The notes under the pieces are model-generated. The model did not search any database. It saw nothing but the letters and a program-made list of their open reading frames with translations, and was not told the DNA's origin. 6,994 nt of DNA from JAKACU01 sp021821185 (GTDB lineage Bacteria; Bacillota; Bacilli; Alicyclobacillales; SLC66). A program made the position numbers and the translations under genes. Positions 5,477 through 6,994 of this stretch are shown in pieces (positions within the stretch are counted from its first letter, which is position 1; each line of letters begins with the position of its first letter). The stretch is from NCBI GenBank assembly GCA_027343965.1, contig DAHWJX010000072.1, positions 1 to 6,994 of the forward strand, read 5' to 3'.

Positions 5477-6004
5477 TCAATGGTTAATCAGTGCCTTGAA
5501 ATTTTCCTGCATCATCGCTTTAGACATACCCCCAGTTACACGGTTTACAATGATCCCCCTACCGTTTATAAAAAGACTCGTCGGAATTGCAATAACGTCG
5601 TATTTTTTAGCTATAACATCTTTGGGATCCTCTAAGACTGTATAAGGAATGTGATAATACTGAATGAATCCCTTCGCCGACTGCACGGTGTCACTCCCTG
5701 TTAAATTGATACCAAGAAAAACAACTTGCTTCCCATATTGACGATACATCCTTACCAAATCAGGAGTCTCTGCCTGACAGGGCGGGCACCAAGATGCCCA
5801 AAAATTTATAAATACGTCCTTTCCTCGATATTGTGATAATGACCGTGTACCCCCATTAAAAGTCATTAATCGAAAGGGAGGGGCTTGATATCCGGGTTCA
5901 GGTAACGTTGCTGGATTTCCCTTTACCTGATTCACGATTACAACTAAAATCATCACAAGGATAAGTACAGCCACTATCCAAATCCGAATCGAACGAAATC
6001 GCAT
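5477..6004 (-). CDS. TlpA/ResA-like membrane-anchored thiol-disulfide oxidoreductase
   Basis: A protein of 175 residues: a basic start (RFRSIR), one membrane anchor (about 8-25), then an extracytoplasmic thioredoxin domain with the entry motif GYQAPPFRL, the redox centre WCPPC (C73, C76) and the cis-proline loop AIPTSLFI (P141). Size and motifs match ResA/TlpA/StoA proteins, which reduce disulfides on exported substrates (apocytochrome c, copper-site proteins, spore proteins) using electrons from CcdA. A CcdA gene lies in the same operon. ATGs at 6010 and 6004 and a GTG at 6007 share the frame; TAAGGAGA ends only about 3 nt before 6010 but 9 nt before 6004, so 6004 is preferred, and 6010 would add two residues. 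The active-site CPPC differs from the CPDC of the SCO fusion, so the two thioredoxins probably differ in potential or substrate. Confidence 0.9.
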   Translation of the reverse strand: MRFRSIRIWIVAVLILVMILVVIVNQVKGNPATLPEPGYQAPPFRLMTFNGGTRSLSQYRGKDVFINFWASWCPPCQAETPDLVRMYRQYGKQVVFLGINLTGSDTVQSAKGFIQYYHIPYTVLEDPKDVIAKKYDVIAIPTSLFINGRGIIVNRVTGGMSKAMMQENFKALINH

Positions 6005-6032
6005 CACCATTTTCTCCTTACTTTAAAAGTGT

Positions 6033-6893
6033 TCACAAACAAGAAGCTACTAAAAGTAGAATAAACAAAAGGAAAGACGTCCCTGATTGAATCGTTGATC
6101 GGATCATCCACTTGCGTTTTACGTCGCGCCTTGCTTCTTGTCCAATCAGTTGATATACGCGTGGTCTCATGAAATCATCAAAGCCATTCCAAGCGACCTC
6201 ATGAACATGTACGTGTTTCAAATCGACTTCCATTACAGCAAGAAGTGCTGCAGCAAGGTGTTCTTTTCCCACATGACGAATGGCAAACTGATCTGCATCA
6301 AGTTCCAACAGTATTTGGTATTGCCGTACAATTTCACCGACAATCGGAAAAAACCAAAAAACCTTTGCGAATGAGCGAGCTAATGCCAACAGAAGCGGAT
6401 GGTGTCCAATCGCATGCATCCGCTCATGAAGTAAGACAGCGTGAAGTTGCTTCTCATTAAGTAATTCGACCATCCCTTGTGAAATCACGATTCGCGGATG
6501 GAAAAATCCTGATGTAAATGAAAAAATCTGCTTCGATTGAGTGTACGACAACCTATGTTCCATACTGTGCTCTTTTGCAAACTGAGAAACCGATTCAGGT
6601 GGAACACTAAAACTTAAACGCCCCATCAGTTTCGCTGCGCGAATCCTCTGTAGAATAACCATAAATAGGATTGCTCCTTGAGCGACTAGCAACAAAACGA
6701 CGGCTCCAAAACCATTCTCCGATGAGTACTGAATCCCTTTGTTTAACCAAATTATGCAATACGCTGCAAAGGATGAGACATGCCTCACCCAATTTATAAG
6801 AAAAGGACTCAGAAGAATTACGATGCTCAACAAGAGCCAGATAATAAAAAGCCAAAACCCCACTAACAGGACGTTGTGATGATTTGCTTTCAC
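6033..6893 (-). CDS. Stand-alone M56 (BlaR1/MecR1-type) membrane metallopeptidase
   Basis: A protein of 286 residues with hydrophobic segments at about 9-30, 42-52, 62-82 and 272-284. The zinc peptidase signature is LLHERMHAIGHH (H156, E157, H160), with the downstream glutamate ligand in ELDADQFA (E197, D201), exactly as in M56 peptidases. The segment SFTSGFFHPRIVIS before it is also typical of the family. BlaR1 and MecR1 carry an additional penicillin-binding sensor of about 250 residues after the last helix; this protein ends there, so it either senses its signal through another protein or through its membrane part. It overlaps the preceding BlaI/CopY gene by 4 bp (GTGA), using the GTG at 6893, with no clear ribosome binding site. 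By analogy with BlaR1, its job is probably signal-dependent destruction of that repressor. It is followed after 28 nt by the TlpA gene. Confidence 0.88.
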   Translation of the reverse strand: MKANHHNVLLVGFWLFIIWLLLSIVILLSPFLINWVRHVSSFAAYCIIWLNKGIQYSSENGFGAVVLLLVAQGAILFMVILQRIRAAKLMGRLSFSVPPESVSQFAKEHSMEHRLSYTQSKQIFSFTSGFFHPRIVISQGMVELLNEKQLHAVLLHERMHAIGHHPLLLALARSFAKVFWFFPIVGEIVRQYQILLELDADQFAIRHVGKEHLAAALLAVMEVDLKHVHVHEVAWNGFDDFMRPRVYQLIGQEARRDVKRKWMIRSTIQSGTSFLLFILLLVASCL

Positions 6894-6994
6894 TCTTCAT
6901 GCTGTGAAACATTCAGAATGCGACGTAACTCAGTTAAGAGATCAGGATCACGTCGCGAAACGCTATCGACAAAATGGACAATGGCCAATTCCCC
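6890..6994 (-). CDS. BlaI/MecI/CopY-family repressor, C-terminal fragment
   Basis: Only the last 34 codons are visible; the gene enters from the right edge. The peptide includes AIVHFVDSVSRRDPDLLTEL followed by RRILN, the pattern of the BlaI/CopY C-terminal dimerisation helices (hydrophobic helix, D/E-rich turn, then LxELRRIL). The stop TGA (6892-6890) overlaps the GTG start of the M56 gene, and BlaI-type repressors are very often encoded directly before M56 peptidases. The winged-helix DNA-binding part lies outside the window. No CopY-type cysteine cluster (CxCxxxxCxC) appears in the last residues, which favours proteolytic control through the M56 protein over direct copper sensing. It is presumably the first gene and the regulator of the operon that runs leftwards through ccdA. 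Confidence 0.75.
   Translation of the reverse strand, partial: GELAIVHFVDSVSRRDPDLLTELRRILNVSQHEE

Noticed and set aside
6607..6912. 101-codon minus-strand frame starting upstream of the M56 gene
   Set aside because: Out of frame with both the BlaI-type fragment and the M56 gene, which show clear family motifs and a 4-bp GTGA overlap.
1..6994. CRISPR arrays, tRNA/rRNA genes, insertion sequences, attachment sites
   Set aside because: No regularly spaced repeats, cloverleaf-like segments, transposase motifs or long direct repeats were seen; the window is densely coding.

Overview
The window looks like chromosome of a low-to-moderate GC Gram-positive bacterium (Bacillota). The evidence is strong AGGAGG-type ribosome binding sites, frequent TTG and GTG starts, a BlaI/CopY-type repressor paired with an M56 membrane peptidase, a CsoR-family repressor and an M15B (VanY-like) carboxypeptidase. 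An acidophilic or soil Bacillales lineage such as Alicyclobacillaceae would fit, but that is a guess. Gene order is compact and almost every gene product is membrane-bound or exported.

Left arm (1-2158). The 5' end of a CsoR-family repressor gene runs off the left edge on the minus strand. A G/C-tract operator lies between its -35 and -10 boxes and abuts the promoter of the divergent plus-strand pair. That pair encodes a CcdA/DsbD-type transmembrane electron carrier (195-896, TTG start) and a membrane-anchored SCO1-TlpA fusion (935-2158, TTG start), which joins a CxxxC copper-chaperone domain to a WCPDC thioredoxin domain.

Middle (2159-3221). A convergent, separately transcribed gene encodes a membrane-anchored D,D-carboxypeptidase of the VanY/M15B family (2202-3050, TTG start). 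It has its own putative promoter, with an inverted repeat at the predicted transcription start.

Right arm (3222-6994, all minus). In transcription order: the C-terminal end of a BlaI/CopY repressor (cut by the right edge), a stand-alone M56 peptidase, a ResA/TlpA thioredoxin with WCPPC, a Lgt-like membrane protein that appears to have lost Lgt's catalytic residues, a canonical CcdA, and, after a 66-nt gap with operator-like palindromes, a DUF4396 membrane protein with a His-rich tail. Two 4-bp GTGA overlaps and short gaps indicate that the first five are one operon.

Interpretation (inference). The two arms look like parallel modules, each with a metal- or stress-type repressor, a CcdA that moves electrons outward across the membrane, and an extracytoplasmic thioredoxin. 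One arm adds a SCO domain and the other a DUF4396 protein with a metal-binding-type tail. Copper delivery or detoxification coupled to periplasm-side thiol reduction is the simplest joint function. Sulfide/persulfide or general envelope thiol stress is an alternative, because the CsoR sensing residues lie outside the window. No cytochrome c haem-handling genes (ResB/ResC type) are present here.
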